From an uncultured Lachnoclostridium sp. (GTDB lineage: Bacteria; Bacillota; Clostridia; Lachnospirales; Lachnospiraceae), in contig CAOJBY010000007.1 of NCBI GenBank assembly GCA_948330435.1, forward strand, positions 71,552 through 135,551: a stretch of 64,000 nt of DNA. The letters are read 5' to 3'. Position 1 is the first letter of the stretch, and each line of letters starts with the position of its first letter. Below the pieces are notes generated by a model. That model was not told the DNA's origin. It saw nothing but the letters and a program-made list of their open reading frames with translations, and did no database searches. A program made the position numbers and the translations under genes. Shown piece by piece: positions 42,272 through 51,412 of the stretch.

Positions 42272-43864
42272 ATGAGTGAAAAAATAAAAAGTGATCCATC
42301 GCCCATTCTGGAACTGGAGAATATTTCTAAGGTGTACGGAAATGGGGTGTATGCAAATAAAAATATCAGTTTTTCAGTGGCAGAGGGTGAGATTCATGCA
42401 CTGGTGGGTGAAAACGGAGCCGGAAAAAGTACGCTGATGAAAGTACTGTTCGGTATGGAGAAGCCGGATCAGGGAGAAATCCGCATATGGGGAAAACCTG
42501 TGGTCTTTCATTCGCCTCAGGATGCCATGGCCATGGGGATTGGTATGGTGCATCAGCATTTCAAACTGGTAGATTCTCTCACGATTACAGAAAATGTTGC
42601 CATGGGATATGAGCCTGTAAAAAAAGGAATGATTGACAAAAAAGCGGCAGTTGCAAAAGTGGCGGAGTTCTGCAGGATTTTTGAACTGAAGGATGATCTG
42701 AATACGCCGGTTGGCAGGCTGCCAGTGGGAACCAAGCAGAAAGTAGAGATTGTCAAGGCCATGTATCGGGGAGCAAAAGTACTGATATTGGATGAACCCA
42801 CGGCAGTACTGACGCCCCAGGAGACTGAGGAACTTTTCCGACAGTTGAAGCAATTGAAAGAGCAGGGCTTTACTGTTATTTTTATCTCCCATAAATTGAG
42901 GGAGGTGAAAGAACTTTCAGATCGCATCAGTATTATGCGAAAGGGACGTATGGTGGATACGCTTCTGACGGAGGAAGTAACGGAACAGGAGATTTCTTCT
43001 CTGATGGTAGGGAGCAGTTATACCAAGGAACTGAATAAAAAGGAGGCAGACCCAAAAGAGGTAATTCTGAAAGTCCGGAATCTGGAGGCCCTGGATGTCA
43101 ATAAGAAGAAAGTGGTGGAGAAGTTAAGCTTTACGGTTCGGGCAGGCGAGATTGTGGGAATTGCAGGTGTAGAGGGAAACGGTCAGGATGAGTTAATCCA
43201 AATGATTGCCGGTATGCGAAAGATTGACGGGGGTGACGTGGAGTTCTGCGGTCGGAATGTTAATAAGTCATCAATACAGGAAAGACGGGAATTGGGGATG
43301 ACTTATATTCCCAGTGATCGGATGACCACAGGGTTGTCTGTTACCATGTCCATTCGGGAGAATTTGATTGCAACAAAGCTTAACAGAAAAGAACTCTATA
43401 AGGGCTGTCTTCTGAGCGACCGAAAAGCCATGGAACTTTCAAAAGAACTGATTAAAGAATATCTGATTAAATGTGATTCGCCGGATACAGAGGTTGAGAT
43501 GCTTTCCGGAGGAAATATGCAGAAAGTAGTTGTGGCCCGTGAGTTTACGAAAGATGCCAGATTGATTATTGCCGAGCAGCCTACCCGGGGTATTGATGTA
43601 GGTGCGGAAAAGTTTATTCATGAGGAGCTGATACACAGGCGGGACGAAGATTGTGCGGTTTTGCTTGTGTCGGCAGATCTGGAGGAACTGTATAAGCTTT
43701 CTGATACAATTCTCGTCATGTATGACGGAGAATTTTCGGCATATATAAAAAATCCCCGGGAGGTATCAGAGAAAGAACTGGGAACCTATATGTTAGGTGT
43801 TCACAGGCAGCAGCCGGAGGAGGTTAAGGAGGCTTATTATGAAGAAGAAAAATCTGTTGTTTAG
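42272..43864 (+). CDS. Nucleoside ABC transporter ATP-binding protein
   Basis: 530 residues with two ABC domains like B. subtilis NupO. Domain 1: Walker A GENGAGKST, signature RLPVGTKQKVEIVKAM, Walker B LILDEPTAVL. Domain 2: GVEGNGQDEL in place of Walker A, signature LSGGNMQKVVVAREF and Walker B LIIAEQPTRGIDVG. The last residue codons overlap the next permease gene by 26 bases. AGAGGCAG region upstream gives a weak ribosome binding site (CCGGAGGCAG). Drives nucleoside import with the BMP lipoprotein and two permeases. Confidence 0.95.
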   Translation: MSEKIKSDPSPILELENISKVYGNGVYANKNISFSVAEGEIHALVGENGAGKSTLMKVLFGMEKPDQGEIRIWGKPVVFHSPQDAMAMGIGMVHQHFKLVDSLTITENVAMGYEPVKKGMIDKKAAVAKVAEFCRIFELKDDLNTPVGRLPVGTKQKVEIVKAMYRGAKVLILDEPTAVLTPQETEELFRQLKQLKEQGFTVIFISHKLREVKELSDRISIMRKGRMVDTLLTEEVTEQEISSLMVGSSYTKELNKKEADPKEVILKVRNLEALDVNKKKVVEKLSFTVRAGEIVGIAGVEGNGQDELIQMIAGMRKIDGGDVEFCGRNVNKSSIQERRELGMTYIPSDRMTTGLSVTMSIRENLIATKLNRKELYKGCLLSDRKAMELSKELIKEYLIKCDSPDTEVEMLSGGNMQKVVVAREFTKDARLIIAEQPTRGIDVGAEKFIHEELIHRRDEDCAVLLVSADLEELYKLSDTILVMYDGEFSAYIKNPREVSEKELGTYMLGVHRQQPEEVKEAYYEEEKSVV

Positions 43865-44900
43865 TTCGGCGACTACTGCACTGGCAATTATCATTTCCCT
43901 GGGGATTGCACTGATGATTATTGTTTTTGTAAGTGAGGCTCCGGGTCAGGCGATCTTCTCTCTGCTTCTGGGTCCTTTACAGTCAAAGCGTCTGATTGGC
44001 TCCATCTTTACCACAGCTATCCCCATCTGTTTTACTGGGTTGGCAGTATGCATTATGTTTCAGGCATCTATGTTTAATATGTGTGCGGAAGGCTCCTTTT
44101 TTCTGGGGTCCATTGCGGCGGCCTGGGCGGTTACCCGAGTTTCCATGCCCGGTATTTTGGGAGTCCTTTTTCCCATTTTCGTGGGTGGAGTGGTTGGGGC
44201 GGTGCTCTGCCTGATTCCGGCACTTCTGAAAGCAAAGCTGGATGCCAGTGAGATGGTATCTTCTCTGATGCTGAACTATATTTCACTGTATCTGGGACTG
44301 TATCTTTTGAATAACTTTCTGCGGGATCAGAGCTTTGGGGCGTTAGCATCGGAAAAATTGCCGGCTTCTGCAAAGCTTGGAAAAATTATTTCCGGCACGG
44401 CTGTGCACAGTGGACTTTTTATTGCGGTGATCTTTATTATTTTGTGTTATCTCCTGGTATTTAAGACCAGTTTGGGATATCGGATCCGGGTCTATGGACA
44501 GAATCCGGTATTTGCAAAATATACGGGAATGAAAGTAGGAGGAATTATTGTTATTTCTCAGGTTTTTGGGGGAATGATAGCCGGTGTGGGCGGTTCTGTG
44601 GAACTGCTGGGGATGTATGAGCGTTTTCAGTGGACATCCCTGCCCGGTTATGGATGGGATGGTGTAATATTGGCCATTTTGGCCAGAAATAAGCCTCAGT
44701 ATGTGCCATTGGCTGCAATTTTTCTTTCCTATCTGCGTGTGGGGGCATCCTCTATGGCATCTAATACAGATGTGCCAAAGGAACTGATTACGGTTATTCA
44801 GTCCATTATGATTATGCTGATTACAGCAGAAGCATTGCTTAAGGGCCTGAAACAGAAGAATATTATAAAGGAGGCACTTGCAAATGAAACTGCTTCTTGA
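43839..44900 (+). CDS. Nucleoside ABC transporter permease 1
   Basis: 353 residues with about ten hydrophobic segments. FNMCAEGSFFLGSIAAAWAV and LDASEMVSSLMLNYISLYLG are conserved in the NupP-type permease group (BPD_transp_2). AGGAGG lies ten bases upstream of the ATG at 43839 within the end of the ATPase gene; the longer frame from 43797 is unlikely. It overlaps the following permease gene by 17 bases, indicating tight translational coupling. Confidence 0.93.
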   Translation: MKKKNLLFSSATTALAIIISLGIALMIIVFVSEAPGQAIFSLLLGPLQSKRLIGSIFTTAIPICFTGLAVCIMFQASMFNMCAEGSFFLGSIAAAWAVTRVSMPGILGVLFPIFVGGVVGAVLCLIPALLKAKLDASEMVSSLMLNYISLYLGLYLLNNFLRDQSFGALASEKLPASAKLGKIISGTAVHSGLFIAVIFIILCYLLVFKTSLGYRIRVYGQNPVFAKYTGMKVGGIIVISQVFGGMIAGVGGSVELLGMYERFQWTSLPGYGWDGVILAILARNKPQYVPLAAIFLSYLRVGASSMASNTDVPKELITVIQSIMIMLITAEALLKGLKQKNIIKEALANETAS

Positions 44901-45792
44901 TATTGTTTTTTCAGCAGACTTTCTGCATTCGGTGATTCGACTGTCTACACCCCTCCTGTTTGCGACTATGGCGGCCCTGATCTCTGACAGAGCCGGGGTG
45001 CTGAATATTGGAATCGAAGGCACAATGCTGTTTTCCGCTCTGATGGGGGTGGTGGGCAGTGCGTATCTGGGAAATGTCTGGTTGGGGGTCGGTGTAGCCA
45101 TTTTGGCAGGAATTGCGTTTTCGGCTTTGATTTCTTTCTTCCACTTGAAGATGGAGACGGATATTGTACTTACGGGAATTGCCCTCAATTTGATGTCCAG
45201 TGGACTGACGATTTTTATTTTATATTTGTTAACGGGAGATAAGGGAGTATCAACCGGACTTTCCAGTGGGACGGTTCCCAATGTAATAATTCCGATTGTT
45301 GACGGGATTCCGGTTTTGGGAGATGTTTTGTCAGGACACAGTGTTTTGACTTATGTGGCATTTTTATTGGTAGCAGTGATTGCGGTATTTTTGAAAAGGA
45401 CAAGGCTTGGTACTTATATACGTGCGGCAGGAGAGAACAGTGATTCCGTGGAAACGGCGGGTATTTCTGTAAAGAAGATTCGCCTGGAGGCACTTTTGAT
45501 CTCAGGAGCTATCTCTGGCCTGGGGGGTGCGTTTATGTCTATGGCTTATGTTTCCATGTTTACCAAAGACATGATAGCAGGAAGAGGCTTTATTGCCCTG
45601 GCGGCAGAGGCAATGGGCCATGGAACTCCGGGGCTTTCCATGTTGAGCACCCTGTTTTTTGGTTTGGCAGATGCCCTGAGTAACAATCTGCAGCTTTTTA
45701 ATCTGCCAAGTGAACTTACCAGACTGATGCCCTATGTGTTTACCATTTTTGCACTGGCGGTTTATGCCGCACGGGAAAAAAAGAAAAAATAG
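44884..45792 (+). CDS. Nucleoside ABC transporter permease 2
   Basis: 302 residues with about eight hydrophobic segments. STPLLFATMAALISDRAGVLNIGIEGTMLFSALMG and HLKMETDIVLTGIALNLM match NupQ-type permeases; RAAGENSDSVETAGISVKKIRLEALLISG is the loop contacting the ATPase. The ATG at 44884 has AAGGAGG eleven bases upstream; a TTG at 44878 would add two residues. Together with permease 1 it forms the heterodimeric membrane channel. Confidence 0.94.
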   Translation: MKLLLDIVFSADFLHSVIRLSTPLLFATMAALISDRAGVLNIGIEGTMLFSALMGVVGSAYLGNVWLGVGVAILAGIAFSALISFFHLKMETDIVLTGIALNLMSSGLTIFILYLLTGDKGVSTGLSSGTVPNVIIPIVDGIPVLGDVLSGHSVLTYVAFLLVAVIAVFLKRTRLGTYIRAAGENSDSVETAGISVKKIRLEALLISGAISGLGGAFMSMAYVSMFTKDMIAGRGFIALAAEAMGHGTPGLSMLSTLFFGLADALSNNLQLFNLPSELTRLMPYVFTIFALAVYAAREKKKK

Positions 45793-45826
45793 AGACAGGT
45801 AAAGGAAAGAAAGGAGAAAGGTAATT

Positions 45827-46402
45827 ATGAAAACAGTGAAAGACAAACAGATTTTGGTAGGTGCAGATTTTGCAGGGTTTCCTTTAAAGGAGGCTGTGGT
45901 AGAGCATTTGAAGAAAAAGGGGTGGACTGTGACGGATATCGGCGTTCGTTCTGAGGATGATGAGGATAAGGAAATGTTCCATCGTATCGGATTGAAGGTT
46001 GGAGCAAAGATCTCTGAGGGTGAGTTTGAACGGGCGTTGATTTTCTGCGGTACCGGAATGGGAATTCACATTGCGGCCAGTAAGTGTCCCGGTGTACATG
46101 CGGGTGTTGTGGAGAGTGTTCCGGCAGCTCTTCGGGCTATTACTGGCAATGGGGTAAATGTACTGTCTATGGGAGCCTTTTATGTGGCACCCCAGATGGG
46201 TAAGGATATTGCGGACGCTTATCTGTCTCACAGTCTGGGAGATGGTTATGAGTGGTGGCCGAATTTTTATGAGTTCCATAAGCTGGCGATTGATGAACTG
46301 AATGCTTTTGATTATGAGAAGTTTAAAGCGAATGGGTTTGAGGTGGAACGTCTGGGAGATTATCCGCTGGAGCTTATGGATAATCCGGAGGTGAATTCAT
46401 AA
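45827..46402 (+). CDS. rpiB: RpiB/LacA/LacB-family sugar-phosphate isomerase
   Basis: 191 residues, about 40 longer than ordinary RpiB. GADFAGFPLKEAVVEHL at the start, and the active-site loop FCGTGMGIHIAASKCPGVHAGV with the conserved Cys, are present; GNGVNVLSMGAFYV completes the family pattern. RpiB interconverts ribose 5-phosphate and ribulose 5-phosphate; related proteins isomerise other aldose phosphates. The long C-terminal extension (EWWPNFYEFHKLAIDELNAF) suggests a different substrate. Placed at the end of the nucleoside cluster, it probably handles the sugar from nucleoside breakdown. Confidence 0.88.
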   Translation: MKTVKDKQILVGADFAGFPLKEAVVEHLKKKGWTVTDIGVRSEDDEDKEMFHRIGLKVGAKISEGEFERALIFCGTGMGIHIAASKCPGVHAGVVESVPAALRAITGNGVNVLSMGAFYVAPQMGKDIADAYLSHSLGDGYEWWPNFYEFHKLAIDELNAFDYEKFKANGFEVERLGDYPLELMDNPEVNS

Positions 46403-46424
46403 ATTTTTTGTGACGGGGGCGGAC

Positions 46425-46528
46425 GGCATCCGCAAAAGAAGCCCGCAGACTTTTCCATATCCGTGTTCGGACGGTTTAGAACACTTGATATGGAAAAGTC
46501 TGCGGGCTTCTTTTGCGGATGCCTGGTT
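46425..46528. terminator. Very long perfect hairpin (37-bp arms) after the nucleoside operon
   Basis: Arms 46425-46461 and 46487-46523 are perfect inverted repeats of 37 bases (beginning GGCATCCGCAAAAGAAGCCC). The 25-base loop holds a further GTGTTC/GAACAC stem. GGTTTTT follows, so it can terminate the operon, but the stem is far longer than needed. Confidence 0.8.
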
Positions 46529-46551
46529 TTTAAAATTTCTTGTTTTTTCTT

Positions 46552-46581
46552 GTGACATTTTCCCTCTCTGAAAAGTATAAT
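46552..46581 (+). promoter_or_regulatory. Promoter of the ECF sigma factor gene
   Basis: GTGACA at 46552-46557, 18-base spacer, TATAAT at 46576-46581. Confidence 0.5.
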
Positions 46582-46607
46582 AGATACAGGCCTGGAAGGA
46601 GGAGCAC

Positions 46608-47144
46608 ATGAATCGGGATATACAACGGAAACAGCAGATTGAAGCTCTGATTTTGAAATATGAAAAAACGGTATATAAGCTGGCTTATTCCTATATGAAG
46701 AATAGGCAGGATACCGACGACATTTATCAGGAGGTCTTCCTGCGGTTTTTCCGGAAGAAACCAGAGTTTGAAAGCGAGGAGCATGAGAAAGCCTGGTTTA
46801 TCCGAACCACGATTAATTGCTGTAAAAGTTATTTTATGTCTGGATGGGTGAAGCGAACTTGTGTCTTGGAGGAGCGAACTCTGGGTCAGGAGGACAGCTA
46901 TGAGATGGAGGATCGGAGTGAGCTTTTTTATGCGGTGATGGATCTTCCTGTGAGGTACCGGACGGTGATACATCTTTTTTACTATGAGGGTTATACGGTG
47001 AAAGAGATTGCAGAGCTTCTGGATGAGAAAGTGACGACGATTACTACACGCCTTGCCCGGGGAAGGGAGCAACTTCGTGAGGTTCTGGATGCGGAGGCAG
47101 GCAAACCTGTATCAGATTTTAGAAAAGGAGGAGTGCGGGTATGA
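46608..47144 (+). CDS. ECF RNA polymerase sigma factor
   Basis: 178 residues. Sigma-70 region 2 (about 20-85: YKLAYSYMKNRQDTDDIYQEVFLRFF) and region 4 (about 118-165: LPVRYRTVIHLFYYEGYTVKEIAELLDEKVTTITTRLARGREQL) are complete and region 3 is missing, as in ECF factors. GGAAGGAGG precedes the ATG. The gene overlaps the DUF4179 gene by four bases (ATGA), so the two are a coupled sigma/anti-sigma pair. Confidence 0.95.
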   Translation: MNRDIQRKQQIEALILKYEKTVYKLAYSYMKNRQDTDDIYQEVFLRFFRKKPEFESEEHEKAWFIRTTINCCKSYFMSGWVKRTCVLEERTLGQEDSYEMEDRSELFYAVMDLPVRYRTVIHLFYYEGYTVKEIAELLDEKVTTITTRLARGREQLREVLDAEAGKPVSDFRKGGVRV

Positions 47145-48736
47145 GTATCAAAGAATATAAGAATGCATTTTCTGGGATTGAGCCTTCTAAGGAGCTGCAC
47201 GACTCTTTGCTTCGTGCAGTTTTGGAAGAGGAGAATACTATGAAAATGGATGATAGAGAGAAAAAGCAGATAAGAAAGACAGAGCAGACCAGGCGTACCG
47301 GACATACCCGATATGTAAGGCCCAGACTGATTGCGGCCTGTGCGGCGGTGATGATTCTTTGTGTGTCCATGACGGCAGCGGCGGCATTTGACCTGAATGA
47401 TATTTTCCAGGGCTTCTTTAAGAAGGAGGTCGCTTCGGAGCAGGGAGGAAATGAGATGTCGGTGGTGCCCCTGGAGGCGGGAAATGATTTTCTTGCAAGT
47501 GCGGGAAATGTGATTCATGAGGAGACCACCGGGAACGGCCTTAAGCTGACTCTGCGGGGAACAGTGGGGGACGGGAATGTCCTCTATGCGGCCCTGGATG
47601 TGGAGACGGTGGACGGAAGTCCTTTTACCGCAGAGCAGGAGGGCAGCGTGCAGTCTTACCGGTTTGAGGAAGTTATGCTTGAGGGCGAAGGCATCGGAGG
47701 CGGTGAGCTGAACCGGATTTATTGCGGACTGGAACGGATTGACGATGGCAGCGTGCCAGGCAGGGCAACCTTTTTGATGTCGGAGATGTTTGAGAATGAC
47801 ATGAAGTGCAAGGAGATCAAGATGTCTCTGCGGAACCTGATGACGGAGAGCAATGAGATCATTGATATGGGCATGGACAAAACCATATGGGAGCTGATGC
47901 AGGAATTTGAGCCTCTTAAGATTCGGGAAGCCAGGGAAAATGCCGGTTTGATAATAAACAGTTACAGCACCGAGGAGGATGCCGAAGGAAATGTGAATGC
48001 TCATGAGAGCTTTATGGTGGAAAAAACCGATAAGAGACTTTCCTTTTCCTCCAAATACCCGGAAGCACGTATTTCCAATATGGGTATCTATAAAGGGCAG
48101 TATGAGGACAATCTGATTGTCAACCTGGATCTTGGGGGAGAGTTTGACTGGGATCTCCTGGATCAGAAGTCCCTGATTGTAATGGATCGCCGTACCGGGC
48201 AGGTGATCAACGGAAGTTCGGGAGCTCTGGCCATCGGAAACGGAGCCGAGGAGGATTATTTCCCGGGCATGGAAGGCCAGGCGGATATTGTGGGAGATGA
48301 TTACGTTTCCTGTCGTTATTGCTTTAACGATATCAGTGAAAACCAGGCGAAAAATGCGGTCTTTGCCCTGGGCGGCGACGGCTCCTATGAGGAATTGTTT
48401 GATGGCGAGTGGAGCTTGAGTTTTACCGTGGACTATGAGGACACCATGCAGACCTGGGAACTTAAGGAAAAGGCTGTGGTTGGGAATGTGGAAGTTAAAA
48501 AAGTTCAGATTTCTCCTGTGTCTGCCGTAGTGGAATTCGACACATTGTCGGATGAGAAAGCGGAGCTTGAGGATGTTTTCTTGAAGCTGAAAGACGGAAA
48601 CCAGGTGGAATGTAACGCTATGAGTCAGGACTGGGATGAGAATGGCGGAGCATCCTGCAGGGTCATCTGGAAGAGCGTGGTGGAACTGGGTGAGATTGAA
48701 AGCATTGTCGTGAATGGAACGGAGATTAAGCTGTAG
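47141..48736 (+). CDS. DUF4179 family membrane protein, probable anti-sigma factor
   Basis: 531 residues. The first 65 residues are cytoplasmic and charged, a membrane segment lies at about 67-86 (LIAACAAVMILCVSMTAAAAF), and the 440 remaining residues are outside. The extracellular start (FDLNDIFQGFFKK) is the DUF4179 region, usual in proteins coupled to ECF sigma factors in Clostridia. It probably holds the sigma factor at the membrane until an outside signal is sensed. A terminator follows. Confidence 0.9.
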   Translation: MSIKEYKNAFSGIEPSKELHDSLLRAVLEEENTMKMDDREKKQIRKTEQTRRTGHTRYVRPRLIAACAAVMILCVSMTAAAAFDLNDIFQGFFKKEVASEQGGNEMSVVPLEAGNDFLASAGNVIHEETTGNGLKLTLRGTVGDGNVLYAALDVETVDGSPFTAEQEGSVQSYRFEEVMLEGEGIGGGELNRIYCGLERIDDGSVPGRATFLMSEMFENDMKCKEIKMSLRNLMTESNEIIDMGMDKTIWELMQEFEPLKIREARENAGLIINSYSTEEDAEGNVNAHESFMVEKTDKRLSFSSKYPEARISNMGIYKGQYEDNLIVNLDLGGEFDWDLLDQKSLIVMDRRTGQVINGSSGALAIGNGAEEDYFPGMEGQADIVGDDYVSCRYCFNDISENQAKNAVFALGGDGSYEELFDGEWSLSFTVDYEDTMQTWELKEKAVVGNVEVKKVQISPVSAVVEFDTLSDEKAELEDVFLKLKDGNQVECNAMSQDWDENGGASCRVIWKSVVELGEIESIVVNGTEIKL

Positions 48737-48821
48737 GGATGTGCAGTGGCAAGAGTTTATAATTTTATTCAGGACTCTGTTTTTTAAGATGACCCATTGA
48801 AGATGGGAAGAGAGTAATGGG

Positions 48822-48859
48822 AAACATCCGACAGTTTGTATGATTGTCGGATGTTTTTT
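48822..48859 (+). terminator. Terminator after the DUF4179 gene
   Basis: AAACATCCGACA pairs perfectly with TGTCGGATGTTT, followed by further T's. Confidence 0.9.
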
Positions 48860-48958
48860 CGTGGAATATAATGGGGACAAGGTAGATAAATACAGTGTGT
48901 TATGGATTGTTAAATTATCTACAAAATAATACCTAACTAAGAAAGGGGAAGTTTCGAA

Positions 48959-50647
48959 ATGGGATTCAAATCAGACATCGAAATTGCACAGGAGACAGTC
49001 ATGCAGCCGATCACAGAGATTGCGGCAAAGGCAGGAATTGACGACAAGTATCTGGAGCAGTATGGAAAGTACAAAGCAAAGATTGACTACAATCTGCTCA
49101 AAGAGACCAATGCGGAGGATGGAAAGCTGATTCTGGTAACGGCCATCAACCCTACCCCGGCAGGAGAAGGCAAGACCACCACAACCGTAGGTCTGGCAGA
49201 CGGTATGCAGAAGCTTGGCAAGAAGGTTATGGTAGCTCTTCGTGAGCCGTCCCTTGGACCTGTATTCGGTGTAAAGGGCGGAGCAGCAGGCGGCGGCTAT
49301 GCACAGGTAGTTCCCATGGAGGACATCAACCTTCACTTTACCGGCGACTTCCACGCAATCGGTGCGGCAAACAACCTGTTGGCAGCTATGATCGACAACC
49401 ACATTTTCCAGGGCAACGCACTGAACATTGACCCCAGAAAGATTACTTGGAGAAGATGCGTGGATATGAACGACCGTCAGCTCCGTAACGTAGTGGACGG
49501 CCTTGGCGGAAGAACCAACGGCATGCCCAGAGAGGACGGCTACGACATTACGGTTGCTTCCGAGATTATGGCAGTTCTGTGTCTGGCAAATGACATCACA
49601 GACCTGAAAGAAAGACTTGCAAGAATCATCATCGGTTATACATATGGAAAGGTTTCTGAGCAGAAGCCCGTAACCGCAGGCGATCTGAACGCACAGGGTG
49701 CTATGGCGGCTCTTCTTAAGGATGCCTTAAAGCCCAACCTGGTACAGACCTTAGAGCATGTACCGGCTATCGTTCACGGCGGACCTTTCGCAAATATCGC
49801 TCACGGATGTAACTCTGTAACAGCTACCAAGATGGCTATGAAGCTGGCTGACTACACCATCACAGAGGCAGGCTTCGGTGCGGACCTTGGTGCTGAGAAG
49901 TTCCTGGATATCAAGTGCCGTATGGCAGGACTGAAACCCAACGCAGTGGTTATCGTTGCTACGGTTCGTGCTCTTAAGTACAACGGCGGCGTTCCCAAGG
50001 CAGATCTCAACAATGAGAATCTGGAAGCTCTGGAGAAGGGACTTCCGAACCTGCTGAAGCATGTAAGCAATATCAAAGATGTATACAAGCTTCCCTGTGT
50101 GGTTGCCATCAATGCATTCCCGACAGATACCAAGGCCGAGCTTGACCTGGTAGAGAGCAAGTGTAAGGAGCTTGGCGTAAACGTTGCTCTGTCCGAGGTT
50201 TGGGCAAAGGGCGGCGAAGGCGGCGTGAAGCTTGCCGAGGAAGTAATCCGTCTGGTTGAGGAGCCCAACGACTTTACGTTCTCCTATGAGCTTGAGGGTA
50301 CCAGCATTGAGGATAAGCTGAATGCAATCGTTCAGAAGATTTACGGCGGTTCCCGTGCGGTTTTGACTGCCAATGCTCAGAAGCAGGCCAAGGAGCTTGA
50401 GGCACTTGGATTTGGAAGCTGCCCCATCTGCGTGGCAAAGACCCAGTACAGCTTAACCGACGATCAGACCAAGCTGGGTGCTCCCAAGGATTTCGAGGTT
50501 ACCGTTCGCAACCTGAAGATTTCCGCAGGTGCAGGCTTTATCGTAGCTCTGACCGGCGAGATCATGACCATGCCCGGACTTCCCAAGGTTCCGGCAGCAG
50601 AGCGTATCGACGTAGACGAGACCGGCAAGATTTCCGGATTGTTCTAA
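48959..50647 (+). CDS. fhs: Formate-tetrahydrofolate ligase
   Basis: 562 residues, the standard length. The ATP-binding loop PTPAGEGKTTTTVGLADG and the motifs EPSLGPVFGVKGGAAGGGYAQVVPMEDINLHFTGD and FANIAHGCNS are fully conserved. The enzyme uses ATP to join formate and tetrahydrofolate into 10-formyl-THF. Codon use is more uniform and C-ending than in neighbours, suggesting high expression. It starts a cluster with fchA and folD that continues the methyl branch of one-carbon metabolism. Confidence 0.99.
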   Translation: MGFKSDIEIAQETVMQPITEIAAKAGIDDKYLEQYGKYKAKIDYNLLKETNAEDGKLILVTAINPTPAGEGKTTTTVGLADGMQKLGKKVMVALREPSLGPVFGVKGGAAGGGYAQVVPMEDINLHFTGDFHAIGAANNLLAAMIDNHIFQGNALNIDPRKITWRRCVDMNDRQLRNVVDGLGGRTNGMPREDGYDITVASEIMAVLCLANDITDLKERLARIIIGYTYGKVSEQKPVTAGDLNAQGAMAALLKDALKPNLVQTLEHVPAIVHGGPFANIAHGCNSVTATKMAMKLADYTITEAGFGADLGAEKFLDIKCRMAGLKPNAVVIVATVRALKYNGGVPKADLNNENLEALEKGLPNLLKHVSNIKDVYKLPCVVAINAFPTDTKAELDLVESKCKELGVNVALSEVWAKGGEGGVKLAEEVIRLVEEPNDFTFSYELEGTSIEDKLNAIVQKIYGGSRAVLTANAQKQAKELEALGFGSCPICVAKTQYSLTDDQTKLGAPKDFEVTVRNLKISAGAGFIVALTGEIMTMPGLPKVPAAERIDVDETGKISGLF

Positions 50648-50686
50648 GCGAATCTGTTATCACTGTTATAAACCTATAAAGAACAC

Positions 50687-50722
50687 AGTCGGGAAGGACC
50701 CTTACAGGCCCTTCCTGCTTGT
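50687..50722 (+). other. Stem-loop between fhs and fchA
   Basis: CGGGAAGG pairs with CCTTCCTG across a loop that adds GACC/GGCC pairing. No T-tract; a processing or stability element within the operon is plausible. Confidence 0.4.
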
Positions 50723-50756
50723 GGGTAAAGCAAATTTTTGGAATAGGAGAGAGAGA

Positions 50757-51386
50757 ATGGGATTTTCAACCAGCAAATGTGATGAATTTGTAGAGGTTCT
50801 GGCATCCAAGGCTCCCGTACCGGGCGGCGGCGGAGCTTCCGCACTGGTAGCGGCAGTCGGTACGGCACTTGGCAATATGGTAGGAAGCCTTACCGTAGGA
50901 AAGAAAAAATATGCGGACGTTGAGGAAGAAATGTACGCTTTAAAGGAAAAGGCGACCGCCCTCCAGGCAGATTTCCTGCGTCTGATCGATCGTGACGCAG
51001 AAGTATTCGAGCCGTTGTCCAAGGCTTACGGTATGCCAAGAGAGACGGAGGAGGAAAAGGCAGAGAAAGCCCGTGTGATGGCTATTGTTCTCAAGGATGC
51101 CTGCTCCGTTCCTATGGAGATTATGGAGAAGTGCTGCGAGGCCATTGATTTAATTGTTGAGTTTGCGGCAAAAGGTTCTGCTCTGGCAATCAGCGATGCA
51201 GGCGTAGGCGTTGCATTCTGCAAGGCTGCTCTTCTGGGTGCCTCCCTCAATGTGTTTATCAATACAAAGTCTATGGCGGACAAAGAGTATGCGGCAGAGC
51301 TGAATGCAAAGGCAGACGCCATGATTGAGAAGTATACGAAGATTGCGGATGAAGTATTTGCAAGCGTAAACGGCAGACTGAGATAG
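50757..51386 (+). CDS. fchA: Formiminotetrahydrofolate/methenyl-THF cyclohydrolase (cyclodeaminase family)
   Basis: 209 residues. VLASKAPVPGGGGASALVAAVGTALGNMVGSLTVG is the conserved glycine-rich start of the FTCD cyclodeaminase family. The enzyme converts formimino-THF to methenyl-THF and, in acetogens and purine fermenters, works as a methenyl-THF cyclohydrolase next to fhs and folD. The ATG at 50757 has AGGAGAGAG upstream; the longer frame from 50721 is unlikely. Confidence 0.95.
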   Translation: MGFSTSKCDEFVEVLASKAPVPGGGGASALVAAVGTALGNMVGSLTVGKKKYADVEEEMYALKEKATALQADFLRLIDRDAEVFEPLSKAYGMPRETEEEKAEKARVMAIVLKDACSVPMEIMEKCCEAIDLIVEFAAKGSALAISDAGVGVAFCKAALLGASLNVFINTKSMADKEYAAELNAKADAMIEKYTKIADEVFASVNGRLR

Positions 51387-51412
51387 TTTGGATATTACGG
51401 GACTGGAATCAG

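Noticed and set aside
46425..46523. Miniature inverted-repeat transposon as the source of the 37-bp hairpin
   Set aside because: No target-site duplication flanks the arms and no second copy is seen in the window, so this remains unsupported.
46991..48880. 629-codon minus-strand frame opposite the sigma factor and DUF4179 genes
   Set aside because: It is antisense to two coupled genes with clear families and has a composition typical of shadow frames.
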